From assembly GCF_041435495.1 (NCBI RefSeq), contig NZ_CP108644.1, positions 6,805,501 through 6,869,500 on the forward strand: a DNA stretch of 64,000 bases, written 5' to 3'. The notes below the pieces were generated by a model. The model was given only the letters and a program-made list of their open reading frames with translations. It did no database searches and was not told the origin of the DNA. This document shows positions 7,677-16,967 of the stretch, piece after piece. This DNA comes from Streptomyces sp. NBC_01116 (GTDB lineage Bacteria; Actinomycetota; Actinomycetes; Streptomycetales; Streptomycetaceae). Numbering within the stretch: the first letter of the stretch is position 1; each line of letters begins with the position of its first letter. The position numbers and the translations under genes were made by a program.

Positions 7677-8917
7677 GAGCCCGCACCGCCGTCCTCTGTT
7701 CGGTCGCGGACCAGGGCGTGGCGGCGCTCACCAATATCCTGGTGCTCCTCGCCGCCGCCCGGCTCTCCACCCTCACCGACTTCGCCCGCTTCTCCGCGGT
7801 CTACCTGGTCTTCACGGTGCTCCTCGGCGTCGCGGGCGCGTACACCGGGCAGCCGCTGGTCCTGAGGCGCGGCGCGGGGGAGGAGACCCGGGGCGCCTGC
7901 CGGTCCGCCGTCGCCTTCACCGTCCTCGCCTCGGCGACCCTCGGCGCACCGCTCGCGGCCGTCTGCGTCCTCGTCCCCGGCGACACCGCCCGCGCGCTGA
8001 TGACGCTCGGTCTCGTGCTCCCCGTGGTGCTGGGGCAGGACGCCGCGCGGTACGCCTTCTCCACCCTCCAGCGGCCCCATCTCGCGCTGACCGCCGACCT
8101 GGTGCGGCTCGGCTGCGTGCTGGGGGCGCTCGCCGCGCAGGACCACGGGGCGTCCCCGGCGCGCCTGATCGCCGTCTGGGGCCTCTCCGCCCTGCCCGCC
8201 CTGCTCCTGTCCGCCGCCCTCCTCCACCGGGCCACGGCGGGGGCCCCGGTGCGGCTGCGCCCGATGCTGCGGCGCGGATATCTCGGGCAGCGCTTCACCG
8301 TCGAGTTCGGCGTCGGCAACGCGACCGGCCAGCTGTCCGTGCTCGGCCTGGGCGCGGTCGGCAACCCGCTCCTCGTCGGCGCGCTGCGCGGGGCCACCAC
8401 CCTCTTCGGACCGCTCAACGTGCTCTACACCTCGGCCACCTCCTTCGGCCCCCCGCTGCTCGGCCGCATCGGCGACGAACGCCGCCGGATCCGCGCCACC
8501 GCCGCCCTCGCCGCCGTCCTCGCGGCGACCGCTGCGCTCTGGGCCACGGTGCTCGCCCTGCTGCCCGACCGCGCCGGACGCGAACTGCTCGGCGACACCT
8601 GGCCCGCGGCCGCCGCCCTGCTCCCCGCCACGGGCAGCCAGTACGCGGCGATGGCCGCCGGCACCTGCGGGCTGCTCGCCCTGCGGATGCTCGACCCGCG
8701 CACCACGCTCAGCGTCCAGGTCGTCTTCTCGCTCACCACGGTGGCGTTCCTCGCGGGCGGTTACGCCGTGGGGGGCGTCCCGGGAGCCGCCTGGGGGCTC
8801 GCCCTGGGTTCGCTCTGCAAGGCCGTCGCGACCTGGACGAGGGTGGCCCGGCTGCGCCGCCGGGGGCCCGCGCCCGAGGGGCCCGTCAGCGCCGACGCGC
8901 TGCCCGCTGCTCCCTGA
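7673..8917 (+). CDS. Polysaccharide flippase-like membrane protein (Wzx type)
   Basis: 414 aa, about 12 hydrophobic segments, MOP superfamily-like by topology and position. The GTG start overlaps the stop of the Wzz-like gene. Hydrophobic helices run almost end to end, with short basic loops (RLRRRG near the C-terminus). By context it would move lipid-linked repeat units across the membrane for the adjacent Wzy-like polymerase. Sequence motifs alone are weak in this family, so the assignment depends on neighbours. The 3' end overlaps the convergent polymerase gene by 32 nt. Confidence 0.7.
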   Translation: MRARTAVLCSVADQGVAALTNILVLLAAARLSTLTDFARFSAVYLVFTVLLGVAGAYTGQPLVLRRGAGEETRGACRSAVAFTVLASATLGAPLAAVCVLVPGDTARALMTLGLVLPVVLGQDAARYAFSTLQRPHLALTADLVRLGCVLGALAAQDHGASPARLIAVWGLSALPALLLSAALLHRATAGAPVRLRPMLRRGYLGQRFTVEFGVGNATGQLSVLGLGAVGNPLLVGALRGATTLFGPLNVLYTSATSFGPPLLGRIGDERRRIRATAALAAVLAATAALWATVLALLPDRAGRELLGDTWPAAAALLPATGSQYAAMAAGTCGLLALRMLDPRTTLSVQVVFSLTTVAFLAGGYAVGGVPGAAWGLALGSLCKAVATWTRVARLRRRGPAPEGPVSADALPAAP

Positions 8918-10418
8918 ACGTGGTGATCAGCACCAGGCACAGGGCCGCGATGGCCAGCTTCCCCACCGCCTGGAGCAGCGGGCCGCGCAGCAGGATGAAG
9001 GTGTATCCGGCGATCAGCGGGGCCGCGATGGCCAGCACACTGCCCGAACCGGGACCGGCCCGGGTGACCGCGAGGGCGTACCTGCGGTCGGTCCGGGCCG
9101 ACGCGTAGCCGATCAGCGCCATCCCGCCGATCATCCCTGCCGGACCGAGATCGACCCAGAACTCGGTCCACAGCGGGGCCGAGAGGTTGGTCATCCGCAG
9201 CCCCATCCACTGCCCGACCCGGACCCCGGTGTCCTCCGGCTTCCCGCTCCACACCGCCCGCGGCACGAAGAACAGCGCGGAGCCCGTCAGCTGGCGGCCG
9301 TAGGTGTGCCCCCGGGTGTCGACCCACGAGATGGTGTTGGCGAACATCACCATCTGGTCGTAGTCCTTGGTCACCAGCGGATCGAAGACCGAGGCCGACT
9401 GCACGGGCCGCTCTCCCCCCTCCTCGTACCGGAACTTGTCCGCGTACGGGAACACCACCAGCGCCCCCACCACCCCCGTCGCCAGCACTGTGCGGTAGAA
9501 CGCGGCACTGCTCGGGAACGCGGTGAACACGAACGCCATCAGCACCGTGAGGAACCAGTAACGGGCGTTGGAGACCGGGTTGTTCACCACGAGGTTCAGC
9601 ATCGCCAGCGCCACCCACACCAGCACCGTCGACGGGGTGCGCCGGGCACGGCGGGAGGTCGCCAGCCGGCGGGTGTAGAACAGCAGCGCGAGCAGCGCGG
9701 GGACCTGGCCGAAGCCCTTGATGAACGCCGAGCCCACATTGGACCCCTCCGTCACCACCCCGCTCGCCGCGACGGTCTCGTTGATCTCCTGCCGGCTGGA
9801 GAAGAAGACCGCGGGCCCGCCCAGCTTCAGCACGTAGAACGCGCTCGCCGCGAAGGCCAGCACCACGAGAAGCCGCAGCCGCACCGGATGCGCCCGCGCG
9901 GGCCCCTGGCCAGAGCCCCGCGCGGAGGGCGCCCGGCGGCGCAGCGGGCGCCGCGAGGCCAGCAGCGCCCCCAGGTCATAGGCGGCACACCCCACCAGGA
10001 TCATCGAGATCGCGGTCACCAGGTCCTGACGCGGCCCCACCATCGGCGTCGGCGTCTGCCCGATCACCACCTGGGCGAACGGCGCCACGCCCATCGCGAT
10101 GTACACGAACATCCAGAAGACGCCCTGGAGCAGCCGCCGCCGGGTCGAGAGGATCATCGTCGCCAGCCTGGCCCCCGCATAGCAGGTCAGCACCAGCTGG
10201 AGCCAGTACGCCGTGTCCCGGACCCCGCTGCCGGGCTGGGCCGCGATCACCGCGGGCAGGAAGCAGACCAGCCCCAGGATGAGCGGCACGGACAGGGCCC
10301 GCGACAGCATCGACCAGGCGATCGGCCGCTCGGGAGGCTCCGGAGGGCCGCCCGGAGCGCCCTGCCACGCAGCCACACGGTCGGCCTGCTCCTGCGCCGA
10401 CGTGTGCACCGACGTCAT
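8886..10418 (-). CDS. O-antigen/exopolysaccharide polymerase-like membrane protein (Wzy type)
   Basis: 510 aa with about 10-12 membrane helices and a large external loop around YADKFRYEEGGERPVQSAS to WSGKPEDTGVRVGQWMG, as in Wzy/oligosaccharide repeat unit polymerases. The segment NNPVSNARYWFLT is of the kind seen in family members. The start at 10418 was chosen for its GGGGGG Shine-Dalgarno; the open frame extends further upstream without one. It is divergent from the glycosyltransferase at 10527 and convergent with the flippase. Polymerising role is inferred from topology and locus. Confidence 0.75.
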   Translation of the reverse strand: MTSVHTSAQEQADRVAAWQGAPGGPPEPPERPIAWSMLSRALSVPLILGLVCFLPAVIAAQPGSGVRDTAYWLQLVLTCYAGARLATMILSTRRRLLQGVFWMFVYIAMGVAPFAQVVIGQTPTPMVGPRQDLVTAISMILVGCAAYDLGALLASRRPLRRRAPSARGSGQGPARAHPVRLRLLVVLAFAASAFYVLKLGGPAVFFSSRQEINETVAASGVVTEGSNVGSAFIKGFGQVPALLALLFYTRRLATSRRARRTPSTVLVWVALAMLNLVVNNPVSNARYWFLTVLMAFVFTAFPSSAAFYRTVLATGVVGALVVFPYADKFRYEEGGERPVQSASVFDPLVTKDYDQMVMFANTISWVDTRGHTYGRQLTGSALFFVPRAVWSGKPEDTGVRVGQWMGLRMTNLSAPLWTEFWVDLGPAGMIGGMALIGYASARTDRRYALAVTRAGPGSGSVLAIAAPLIAGYTFILLRGPLLQAVGKLAIAALCLVLITTFREQRAARRR

Positions 10419-10526
10419 GCGCCCCCCAGGGATCAGTGAACCGCTGAACACTCTAACGAATCGCCCCACTTGAGGAAGGCCGATGGCTACTCTGTGAACA
10501 AGTGGCCATGGTCGAGGGGAACTCCG

Positions 10527-11693
10527 GTGAAAATCCTGCACGTTGTCACGCTCCACACTCCGGACCACGCCTTCGGCGGTCCGACCCGGGTGGCGTTCAA
10601 CCTGTCCAGGGTCCAGCGGGCCGCCGGGGACGACGCCCGCGTCATGGCCCTCGGCGACGGCTTCCCCGGCGGTGAACTTCCCCGCCAGGTCGAGGGAGTT
10701 CCGGTCCACCTCTTCCAGGCGCGGCACCTTCTCCCGATGTTCGAGGTCAGCGGCATCACCTCCGCGGCGCTGCTGAACACCGCGCGCCGCATGATGCGCG
10801 GCGCCGACCTCGTCCACGTCCATCTCATGCGGGACCTGGTGACCCTGCCCGCGGCGCTCCTCGCGCTCGCGACCCGGACGCCCCTGGTCGTCCAGACCCA
10901 CGGCATGATCGACCCCACCGAGAAGAAGGTCGCCCAGCTCACCGACCTGCTCGGGGTCCGCAAGGTGCTCCGTGCGGCGGACGCCGTCCTGCACCTCACG
11001 GAGATGGAGCGGGTCGATGTGAACGCCGTCGCCGCACCGGTGCCGCTCACCCGCACCGTACGGCTGGTCAACGGGGTCCGCCCGCAGGAGCGCAAGCCCG
11101 CCCGTGAACCCGGCCGCCCGCCCACCGTGCTCTTCCTCGCCCGGATCCAGGAGCGCAAGCGGCCCGAGGACTTCGTCGCCGCGATGCCGCACGTCCTCGC
11201 CCGCCACCCGGACGCCCGGTTCGTGCTGGCCGGGCCGGACACCGGCGCGCTGGCCGGCACCCTCGCACTCGCCCGGAAGCTGGGTGTGGCCGACTCCCTC
11301 GACCACGTGGGCCCGCTGGAGCACGATCAGGTCCTGGCCGCCGACCGCGAGGCCGATGTGTATGTGCTGCCGGCGATCGAGGAGCCGTTCCCGGTCTCGG
11401 TGCTGGAGTCGATGTCGGTCGGCACCCCGGTCGTCATCACCCGCACCTGCGGGCAGGCCCCCGACGTCTCCGGGGCGGGGGCGGGCCGGGTCATCGACAG
11501 CCGGGTCGGCGAGGACGCGGCCAACGCCCGCAAGGTCGCCGACGCGATCCTGGAGCTGCTGGAGCCGGAGGCGGCGGAGCAGGCGGGCAAGGCCGCCTGG
11601 GAGCTGGTGAACGAGCAGTTCACCATCGAGGCCGTCACCGCCACCCTCCGGCGGACCTACGAGGACGTGGTCCGCCGGAAGCGGGGACGATGA
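10527..11693 (+). CDS. Glycosyltransferase family 4
   Basis: 388 aa GT-B glycosyltransferase. N-terminal ILHVVTLHTPDHAFGGPTRV shows the glycine-rich acceptor loop; the C-terminal half has VLFLARIQERKRPEDFV, FVLAGPDTGALAG and the E-x7-E donor motif in EEPFPVSVLESMSVGTPVV. The GTG start at 10527 is preceded by a GAGGGGA Shine-Dalgarno; an in-frame upstream start at 10470 would add 19 residues unlike the family N-terminus. It is divergent from wzy-like and convergent with the family 2 glycosyltransferase. Confidence 0.9.
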   Translation: MKILHVVTLHTPDHAFGGPTRVAFNLSRVQRAAGDDARVMALGDGFPGGELPRQVEGVPVHLFQARHLLPMFEVSGITSAALLNTARRMMRGADLVHVHLMRDLVTLPAALLALATRTPLVVQTHGMIDPTEKKVAQLTDLLGVRKVLRAADAVLHLTEMERVDVNAVAAPVPLTRTVRLVNGVRPQERKPAREPGRPPTVLFLARIQERKRPEDFVAAMPHVLARHPDARFVLAGPDTGALAGTLALARKLGVADSLDHVGPLEHDQVLAADREADVYVLPAIEEPFPVSVLESMSVGTPVVITRTCGQAPDVSGAGAGRVIDSRVGEDAANARKVADAILELLEPEAAEQAGKAAWELVNEQFTIEAVTATLRRTYEDVVRRKRGR

Positions 11694-11705
11694 CCGGGAC
11701 GCTGA

Positions 11706-12545
11706 TCAACGCAACGGCTTCTCCCGCGATTTGAGGGCGATCTGCCAGCGGTAGAAGCTCATCGCCAGCGCGAAGTCGAAGCCCGCCCGGCCGTCCAGGA
11801 AGCCCCGCCGGTAGAGGTACATGTACGCGAACGACACCACCGGCTTGAACGGCGCCTTGTGGAACAACTGCCCCTGGCGGGACTTGACCTGGCGCACCTG
11901 CTCCTTCACCTGGGGGTGCTGCTCCAGCCACGCCTCCCAGTCCGAGTAGCGGTTGTGCCGCTCGAACCAGGCGGTCACCGGATCGAGGTCCTGGTGCTCG
12001 ATGGGGTGGGTGAGGGTCCCCACCGTCGCCGCGACCGGCTGGTAGTGGCCCTCCACCTCGCCGATGCCCGGGGCGTCGAGGTCCCCGACCTCCGGGTAGT
12101 GGGAGCGGGTCCGGTCGGTCAACGAACGCTTGCGGATGGTGTATCCGTGGCGCAGCCGCTTCCCCGAGAACCAGTAGCCGAGCGGTATGTCGTACGCGGC
12201 GGGCTTCGGGGCCGCCGGGTCCCGGAAGGTCTCCCGCAGCTCGGCCAGCAGCCCGGGGCTGAGCCGCTCGTCGCCGTCCAGGAGCAGAATCCAGTCCAGG
12301 TCGGTGCGGACGTTCTCCAGGCACCACTGCTTCTTGCGCGGGTGACCCCCGTCCCAGGTGTACGTGACCACCTCGGCCCCGCACTCCTCGGCGATCTTGA
12401 CGGTGTCGTCGGTGCTGTGGGAGTCCACCACCACGACCGCCTCGAAGTGGCCGAGCACCGACTTCACCGCCTCCGCGATGTTGAGGCCCTCGTTCTTGGT
12501 GGGGATCGCCACGGCTATGGGCAGCTTCGGCTTTCCAGCGGTCAT
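11706..12545 (-). CDS. Glycosyltransferase family 2
   Basis: 279 aa GT-A enzyme. The start PIAVAIPTKNEGLNIAEAV, the SHSTDDT segment and the metal-binding DGDER are clear family marks. It resembles the WaaE/KdtX group (KKQWCLENV after the donor site, YMYLYRRGFLDG near the C-terminus), which act on lipid-linked or surface glycans. The stop of the upstream lipoprotein gene overlaps its ATG start by 4 nt, so it is the last gene of an operon LamG protein - lipoprotein - GT2. Confidence 0.9.
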   Translation of the reverse strand: MTAGKPKLPIAVAIPTKNEGLNIAEAVKSVLGHFEAVVVVDSHSTDDTVKIAEECGAEVVTYTWDGGHPRKKQWCLENVRTDLDWILLLDGDERLSPGLLAELRETFRDPAAPKPAAYDIPLGYWFSGKRLRHGYTIRKRSLTDRTRSHYPEVGDLDAPGIGEVEGHYQPVAATVGTLTHPIEHQDLDPVTAWFERHNRYSDWEAWLEQHPQVKEQVRQVKSRQGQLFHKAPFKPVVSFAYMYLYRRGFLDGRAGFDFALAMSFYRWQIALKSREKPLR

Positions 12546-13285
12546 CCCTCGGCTCCTTCGGGCAGCCAGGCGTAGCAGCCTGTGGAGGTGAACGTGCGGG
12601 CGGACTTCGGGATCGTGATCTTCCGGGACGTGCCGGTGTCGGAGGCGCCGGAGGACAGCTCCTTGCCTCCGGCCCCGGTGATCTGCCAGGAGCAGCCCGT
12701 GGTGGGGGAGGCGGAGCGGTAGACGCCAGGCCGGAGGCCCTTCCCGGTGTGGGTGCCGTCCGGGTAGGCGTACGCGGCCTCGTCCACCAGGTCCTGGTGC
12801 CGGGGGCAGAGCCCGGCGACCGCGTCCGCCGCGTCCGGGATCTCGTCCGTCGCGATGGCCCCGACGGCGGTGTCCCGGTCGGCCTTGACCAGATAGCGGA
12901 GCTTGTCGCAGGTCTCCTGGCCGGTCTGGAGCACGGCGGCCGGGTCCATGCCCGTCGGCACCCGGTCCTCCAGATACTCCTTCTGCTTCTTCGTGAACGT
13001 CCCGGTGGCCGGGGTGACCTCGCTGGACGGCTTCTTCGGGCCCGTGGCGGGAGCGGAAGGCCCGACGGCCGCCGGGTCCTCGGGCTCCCTGGCGGAGGGC
13101 GTGGCGGGTGAGGTGGGCGTGCCGGCGGACGGGCCGGGGACGGCGGGCGCGGAGGCCGCGGGGCGCTGGGCGCCCGCGGCCTCCGGACCGTTCCCGTCCG
13201 CGGACGAGCCGCAGGCGGCCAGCGCCGCCGCCGTCATGACGACGACGGCGCCGGCCAGGAACGGGTTCCTCATCGGATCAGCCAT
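12542..13285 (-). CDS. Putative lipoprotein of unknown function
   Basis: About 247 aa. It has an N-terminal signal with a lipobox (LAAC) near residue 25, a Pro/Ala/Ser-rich linker (about 30-90), then a domain with four cysteines (QETCDKLRYLV, GLCPRHQ, TTGCSWQI, STGCYAWL). The C-terminal part, GVYRSASPTTGCSWQITG to TSTGCYAW, looks like a small beta domain found in actinobacterial lipoproteins. Two starts are possible, 13285 and 13273; the second leaves a 4-nt gap to the upstream stop. Placement between a LamG protein and a GT2 gene suggests an envelope role in the polysaccharide locus. Confidence 0.8.
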   Translation of the reverse strand: MADPMRNPFLAGAVVVMTAAALAACGSSADGNGPEAAGAQRPAASAPAVPGPSAGTPTSPATPSAREPEDPAAVGPSAPATGPKKPSSEVTPATGTFTKKQKEYLEDRVPTGMDPAAVLQTGQETCDKLRYLVKADRDTAVGAIATDEIPDAADAVAGLCPRHQDLVDEAAYAYPDGTHTGKGLRPGVYRSASPTTGCSWQITGAGGKELSSGASDTGTSRKITIPKSARTFTSTGCYAWLPEGAEG

Positions 13286-15536
13286 TCCTCAGGGCGTAGT
13301 GCGCGCTGACCTGCGAAGAGGACAGCGTGGTCGGGTAGACGGCGGTCTCGTCGATCTGCCCGGCGAAGAAGTTGCTCGTCGGGCGGCTCGGCCAGCCGGA
13401 CAGGTTGTCCCCGCCGACCCGCCAGTAGCCGGGGTTGCCGTCGTTGACGGAGACCAGGATGTTCGACGCGCGCAGCTGCCCGTCGACGTAGAGCGCCATG
13501 CCCTGCCCCAGGTGGCCCTGGGTGGCGACGACATGGTGCCACTGGCCGTCGTTGTAGGCGGCCGGGGTGGTGACGGTCCGCGCTCCACTGCTCTGGACGC
13601 CGAACACGAGCCTGCCGTCGTTGCGCATGTAGACGTTCTTGTCCTGGCGGGTGCTGTTCTGCTGCGTCATGTTCCCGAAGCCGATGATCTTCCCGCCCCG
13701 GGTGGTGGTGGTCCTGATCCAGGTCTCCACCGAGAACCGGCCGGGCGCGGCGTGCTGCCGGTTGCTGTAGGCGTAGTCGTCGGTGCCGTTGAAGCCGATC
13801 GCCGTCGAGGGACCGGCGACCGCCGCCGGGGTCTGCCGGTAGGTGGGGCCGTTGCGCAGGAACCCGCTGTTCAGGTTGCCGCTGCTGTCGTGGGCGAACG
13901 TGGACGTGCCCTCGTCGTAGCGCCAGTAGAGGGTCGCCCCGTCGGACCTGACCCGGGCCGGATACGCCTCCGTCGTGCTCTCCACGGTCGCGGACTGGGC
14001 CGCGGACTTGGCGCTGGTGTTGGTTCCGTCGCTCGCGGTGATCCGGTACGAGTGGGTCTCGCCCGGTGCGACGTCGGTGTCCGTCCAGGTCAGCTGGGGC
14101 CGGTCCCAGAAGACCGAGTAGCCGGTCGTCGTGTGGACCGGGGTGTTCGAGCCGTCCTTGTAGATCCGGTACGTCAGCTCCCCGTCGTCGGTGTCGAAGC
14201 TGGTCTGCCAGTTCACGTCGATCCGCCCGGGCGTCAGCGTGGACAGGCTGACGTTGGGCACCCAGGGCGCGCCCGTGTCCGGGCCGTCCGCGAACCGCGT
14301 GAGACCCTGCTGCGGCTTGCCGTTGGTGGTGGTGAACTCGCCGCCCACCCAGAGGTAGTGGCGGCCCCCGCTGCTCGCCTGGGTCATCACCCGGGGCCCG
14401 ACCGGCTCTCCGATGCCGTCGTTGGTGTCCGGGAACCACGGGAGCAGCTTCGGGTCGTCGACCGACTGGGCCAGCAGATGCTTGCGCGGCTGGTCGGGGA
14501 AGGCTCCCATGCTGGAGCAGTCGTGGGCGTGGCTGCCGCTGTACAGCACGCCCGAGTGCACCAGCACCGCCTGGGTCGCGCCGAGGCAGGTGTCCCGCCA
14601 GCGCTGGTTGAAGTCGTCCAGATCCAGGGCGATCCGCCCGTCGAACACCCCGCCGCCGGTGCCCTCGTTGCCGGTGTAGAAGCCGGTGGCGTCGGTGGTG
14701 ATGTCCTGGACCGTGGAGTTCTCGTGGATGAACCCCGGGTAGGACTTGGCGAGCTGTCCGGTGGTGGCGTCGACCACCGCCAGTGCGTGGGTGTTCGTGC
14801 CGTTGATCCGGAAGAAGTCACCGCCGAGCAGCACGTGCCGCCCGTCCGGGGTGAGCTCGACGGCCCGCGCCACCTCGTCGGCGTTGGCGGTGAAGGGCAG
14901 CAGCGAGGCTCCCGTCGTGACGGCGGCGAAGTGGCTCCTGGTCTGCCCGCCGACCGTGGTGAAGTCGCCTGCCAGATAGACCGTGTCGTCGGTGACGGCG
15001 AGCCCCCGCACGGTCGCCGAGACACCGATCTTGAAGGTGTTGCTGACCTTGCAGGTCTCGGTGTCGATCGCCGCGATATTGCTCACCCCGACACCGTTCA
15101 CCGCCCCGAACTGGCCGCCCGCGTACAGCGTTTCGCCGTCCGGGGACAGCGCCAGCGCCCGGACGGTCGCGGTCCCCGACGAGATGGTGAAGGACAGCGA
15201 GCAGTCGGTGGGCGCCCCGGTCGCCGCGTCGAACGCGGCGAAGTTCACCGCCTGCTGTTCGTCCGTCCCCGGAGCGGCGGTGGGGGGCCGCAGGGTCGAG
15301 AAGGTGCCGCCCGCGTAGACGACGCCGTCGCCGGCGGCCATCGACCAGACGATGCCGTTGGTCTGCCAGGTGGTGAGGTCGTCAGCGGTGATGGCGACCG
15401 GTGGTGTCAGCGCCGCCGCCGGAGAGCTCCCGGCCGCGGTCGCGGTCAGGGCTCCGGCCAGTAGGCCGAGAGCGGCGGAAGCGGCCCGTACACGGCCGCG
15501 TCCTCCGGTTCCCCGCCCCGTACTTCCGTTCATCAT
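13278..15536 (-). CDS. Secreted LamG-domain protein with N-terminal propeller-like region
   Basis: 752 aa. A signal peptide ends near residue 41 (SSPAAALTPP). Residues about 45-420 contain repeated blocks of the form VYAGGTFS, LYAGGQFGAVNG, VYLAGDFTTVGG, LLGGDFFRING and LWVGGEFTTTNG, consistent with a beta-propeller. A fibronectin type III-like stretch follows (about 430-520), then a LamG/concanavalin-like lectin domain (about 525-750; FSVETWIRTTT, WHHVVATQG, ALYVDGQL). It is probably a carbohydrate-binding exported protein that acts with the polymer made here. Adjacent ATGs at 15536 and 15533 are both possible; a GGAG Shine-Dalgarno suits the second. Confidence 0.87.
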   Translation of the reverse strand: MMNGSTGRGTGGRGRVRAASAALGLLAGALTATAAGSSPAAALTPPVAITADDLTTWQTNGIVWSMAAGDGVVYAGGTFSTLRPPTAAPGTDEQQAVNFAAFDAATGAPTDCSLSFTISSGTATVRALALSPDGETLYAGGQFGAVNGVGVSNIAAIDTETCKVSNTFKIGVSATVRGLAVTDDTVYLAGDFTTVGGQTRSHFAAVTTGASLLPFTANADEVARAVELTPDGRHVLLGGDFFRINGTNTHALAVVDATTGQLAKSYPGFIHENSTVQDITTDATGFYTGNEGTGGGVFDGRIALDLDDFNQRWRDTCLGATQAVLVHSGVLYSGSHAHDCSSMGAFPDQPRKHLLAQSVDDPKLLPWFPDTNDGIGEPVGPRVMTQASSGGRHYLWVGGEFTTTNGKPQQGLTRFADGPDTGAPWVPNVSLSTLTPGRIDVNWQTSFDTDDGELTYRIYKDGSNTPVHTTTGYSVFWDRPQLTWTDTDVAPGETHSYRITASDGTNTSAKSAAQSATVESTTEAYPARVRSDGATLYWRYDEGTSTFAHDSSGNLNSGFLRNGPTYRQTPAAVAGPSTAIGFNGTDDYAYSNRQHAAPGRFSVETWIRTTTTRGGKIIGFGNMTQQNSTRQDKNVYMRNDGRLVFGVQSSGARTVTTPAAYNDGQWHHVVATQGHLGQGMALYVDGQLRASNILVSVNDGNPGYWRVGGDNLSGWPSRPTSNFFAGQIDETAVYPTTLSSSQVSAHYALRNG

Positions 15537-15888
15537 TCAGCTCCGAAGGTGAGATTCGAGCTGCGGCCTGGAGGCCGCGGATCCTGCCTCGCCCGACCGG
15601 ACGCGCGGACAGTCCGTCGCGCTGCCGGTCGGGTGAGTGAGTAGGCGGAGCCGAGGGCTCCGCCCGGTGCCGGCGCGGTGAGCTCCACCGAGGAGCCGGT
15701 GGAGACGGCGGTCGCGCCGGTGATCGTCCCGAGCACGGGCGCGGCTGGCGCCGGCCGGGAGTAGGGGGTGGCCGACGACGCGGCGCGGGCGCCGGTGAAC
15801 GGCACCACGCAGCCGCGGTCGGCGCAGGAGGCCATCGGGCCGGAGCGGGCCGCCGGGCGGACGCGCGGGAACGTGCCGCCCGGCCCGT
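15537..15888. other. 352-nt gap with three successive inverted repeats
   Basis: No convincing gene lies between gmd and the LamG gene. Three hairpin-forming repeats follow each other: 15563-15578 (7-nt arms), 15592-15633 (9-nt arms, with further pairing inside) and 15644-15664 (9-nt arms, loop gag). They lie in the 5' leader of the LamG gene and downstream of gmd, so they may be terminators, a structured leader, or both. A minus-strand frame runs through the gap but has no start signal or domain. Confidence 0.45.
15644..15664 (-). terminator. Hairpin downstream of gmd
   Basis: Perfect 9-bp stem (GGCGGAGCC / GGCTCCGCC) with a 3-nt loop, about 225 nt after the gmd stop and about 110 nt before the LamG start. 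No T-run follows, as is common in high-GC actinobacteria. It may end gmd transcription or regulate the next gene. Confidence 0.4.
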
Positions 15889-16902
15889 TCACCTGTCCAC
15901 CCGGACGGCGGCGCCGCTCAGCTGGTCGTCCAGTCGGCGGATGTCGGCGTCGACCATGATGCGGGCCAGCTCGCGCGACCTCACCTCGGGCTTCCAGCCC
16001 AGCAGTTCCTCGGCCTTGGACGCGTCCCCGATCAACGCGTCGACCTCGCTGGGGCGTTCGTACTTCGGGTCGTAACGCACGTGCTCGCGCCAGTCCAGCC
16101 CCGCGTGCTCGAAGGCGAACTCCACGAACTGCCGGACGCTGACGCCCTCCCCGGTGGCGACCACGTAGTCGTCGGGCGTGTCGCACTGGAGCATCCGCCA
16201 CATGGCTTCCACGTACTCCGGCGCGTACCCCCAGTCCCGGACCGCGTCGAGGTTGCCCAGGTGCAGTCGGTCCTGGAGCCCGGCCTTGATCCGGGCCACG
16301 CCACGGGTGATCTTCCGGGTTACGAAGGTCTCGCCCCGGCGCGGCGACTCGTGGTTGAAGAGGATCCCGTTCACCGCGAACATGTCGTACGCCTCGCGGT
16401 AGTTGACCGTGGCCCAGTACGCGTAGACCTTCGCCACGCTGTACGGGCTGCGCGGGTGGAACGCGGTGTTCTCGTTCTGCGGGGGCGGACTGGCGCCGAA
16501 CATCTCGGAGGACGAGGCCTGGTAGATCCGGGTCTCGATGCCGCTGGCCCGGACCGCCTCCAGGAGCCGGATGGTGCCCAGGCCCGTGACGTCCCCGGTG
16601 TACAGCGGGGCGTCGAAGGACACCCGTACATGCGACTGCGCACCCAGGTTGTAGACCTCGTCGGGCTGGATGTCGCGCAGCAGGTTCACCAGCGCCACAC
16701 CGTCGGACAGGTCCGCGTGATGCAGGACGAAGGAGCGCTCCGGCTCCTCGGGTCCCTGGTAGATGTGGTCGATCCGCTCGGTGTTGAAGCTGGAGGAACG
16801 GCGTATGAGCCCGTGCACCGTGTACCCCTTGTCGAGCAGCAACTCGGCCAGATACGAACCGTCCTGGCCGGTCACTCCGGTGATGAGCGCGGTCTTCGCC
16901 AC
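15889..16902 (-). CDS. gmd: GDP-mannose 4,6-dehydratase
   Basis: 337 aa SDR enzyme that converts GDP-D-mannose to GDP-4-keto-6-deoxy-D-mannose, first step of GDP-L-fucose synthesis. The NAD(P) loop GVTGQDGSYLAELLLDKGY and the HGLIRRSSSFNTERIDH segment are diagnostic of Gmd. The catalytic Y-x3-K is in YSVAKVYAYW, and SSSEMFG carries the catalytic Ser/Thr-Glu region. The GTG at 16902 with a gggggaatc leader was chosen because family proteins start just before the first strand; a longer frame reaches 16950. Divergent from fcl. Confidence 0.95.
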   Translation of the reverse strand: MAKTALITGVTGQDGSYLAELLLDKGYTVHGLIRRSSSFNTERIDHIYQGPEEPERSFVLHHADLSDGVALVNLLRDIQPDEVYNLGAQSHVRVSFDAPLYTGDVTGLGTIRLLEAVRASGIETRIYQASSSEMFGASPPPQNENTAFHPRSPYSVAKVYAYWATVNYREAYDMFAVNGILFNHESPRRGETFVTRKITRGVARIKAGLQDRLHLGNLDAVRDWGYAPEYVEAMWRMLQCDTPDDYVVATGEGVSVRQFVEFAFEHAGLDWREHVRYDPKYERPSEVDALIGDASKAEELLGWKPEVRSRELARIMVDADIRRLDDQLSGAAVRVDR

Positions 16903-16967
16903 GATTCCCCCTTCTCTGCTGATCGCCTCGGCGGCGACCTTCACCGACATATCTGAATTGGGACGTT

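Noticed and set aside
8886..8917. Two convergent gene pairs (here and at 4127-4158) that both overlap by 32 nt
   Set aside because: Equal lengths appear coincidental; the overlapping sequences are unrelated and both frames have normal ends.
12903..15464. Plus-strand frame of 853 codons opposite the LamG gene
   Set aside because: Antisense shadow of a gene with clear domains; its product lacks hydrophobic order, domains and a ribosome site.
15537..15888. Minus-strand frame crossing the gap between gmd and the LamG gene
   Set aside because: It lacks a start signal, domains and GC-biased third positions distinct from neighbours, and it overlaps inverted repeats.
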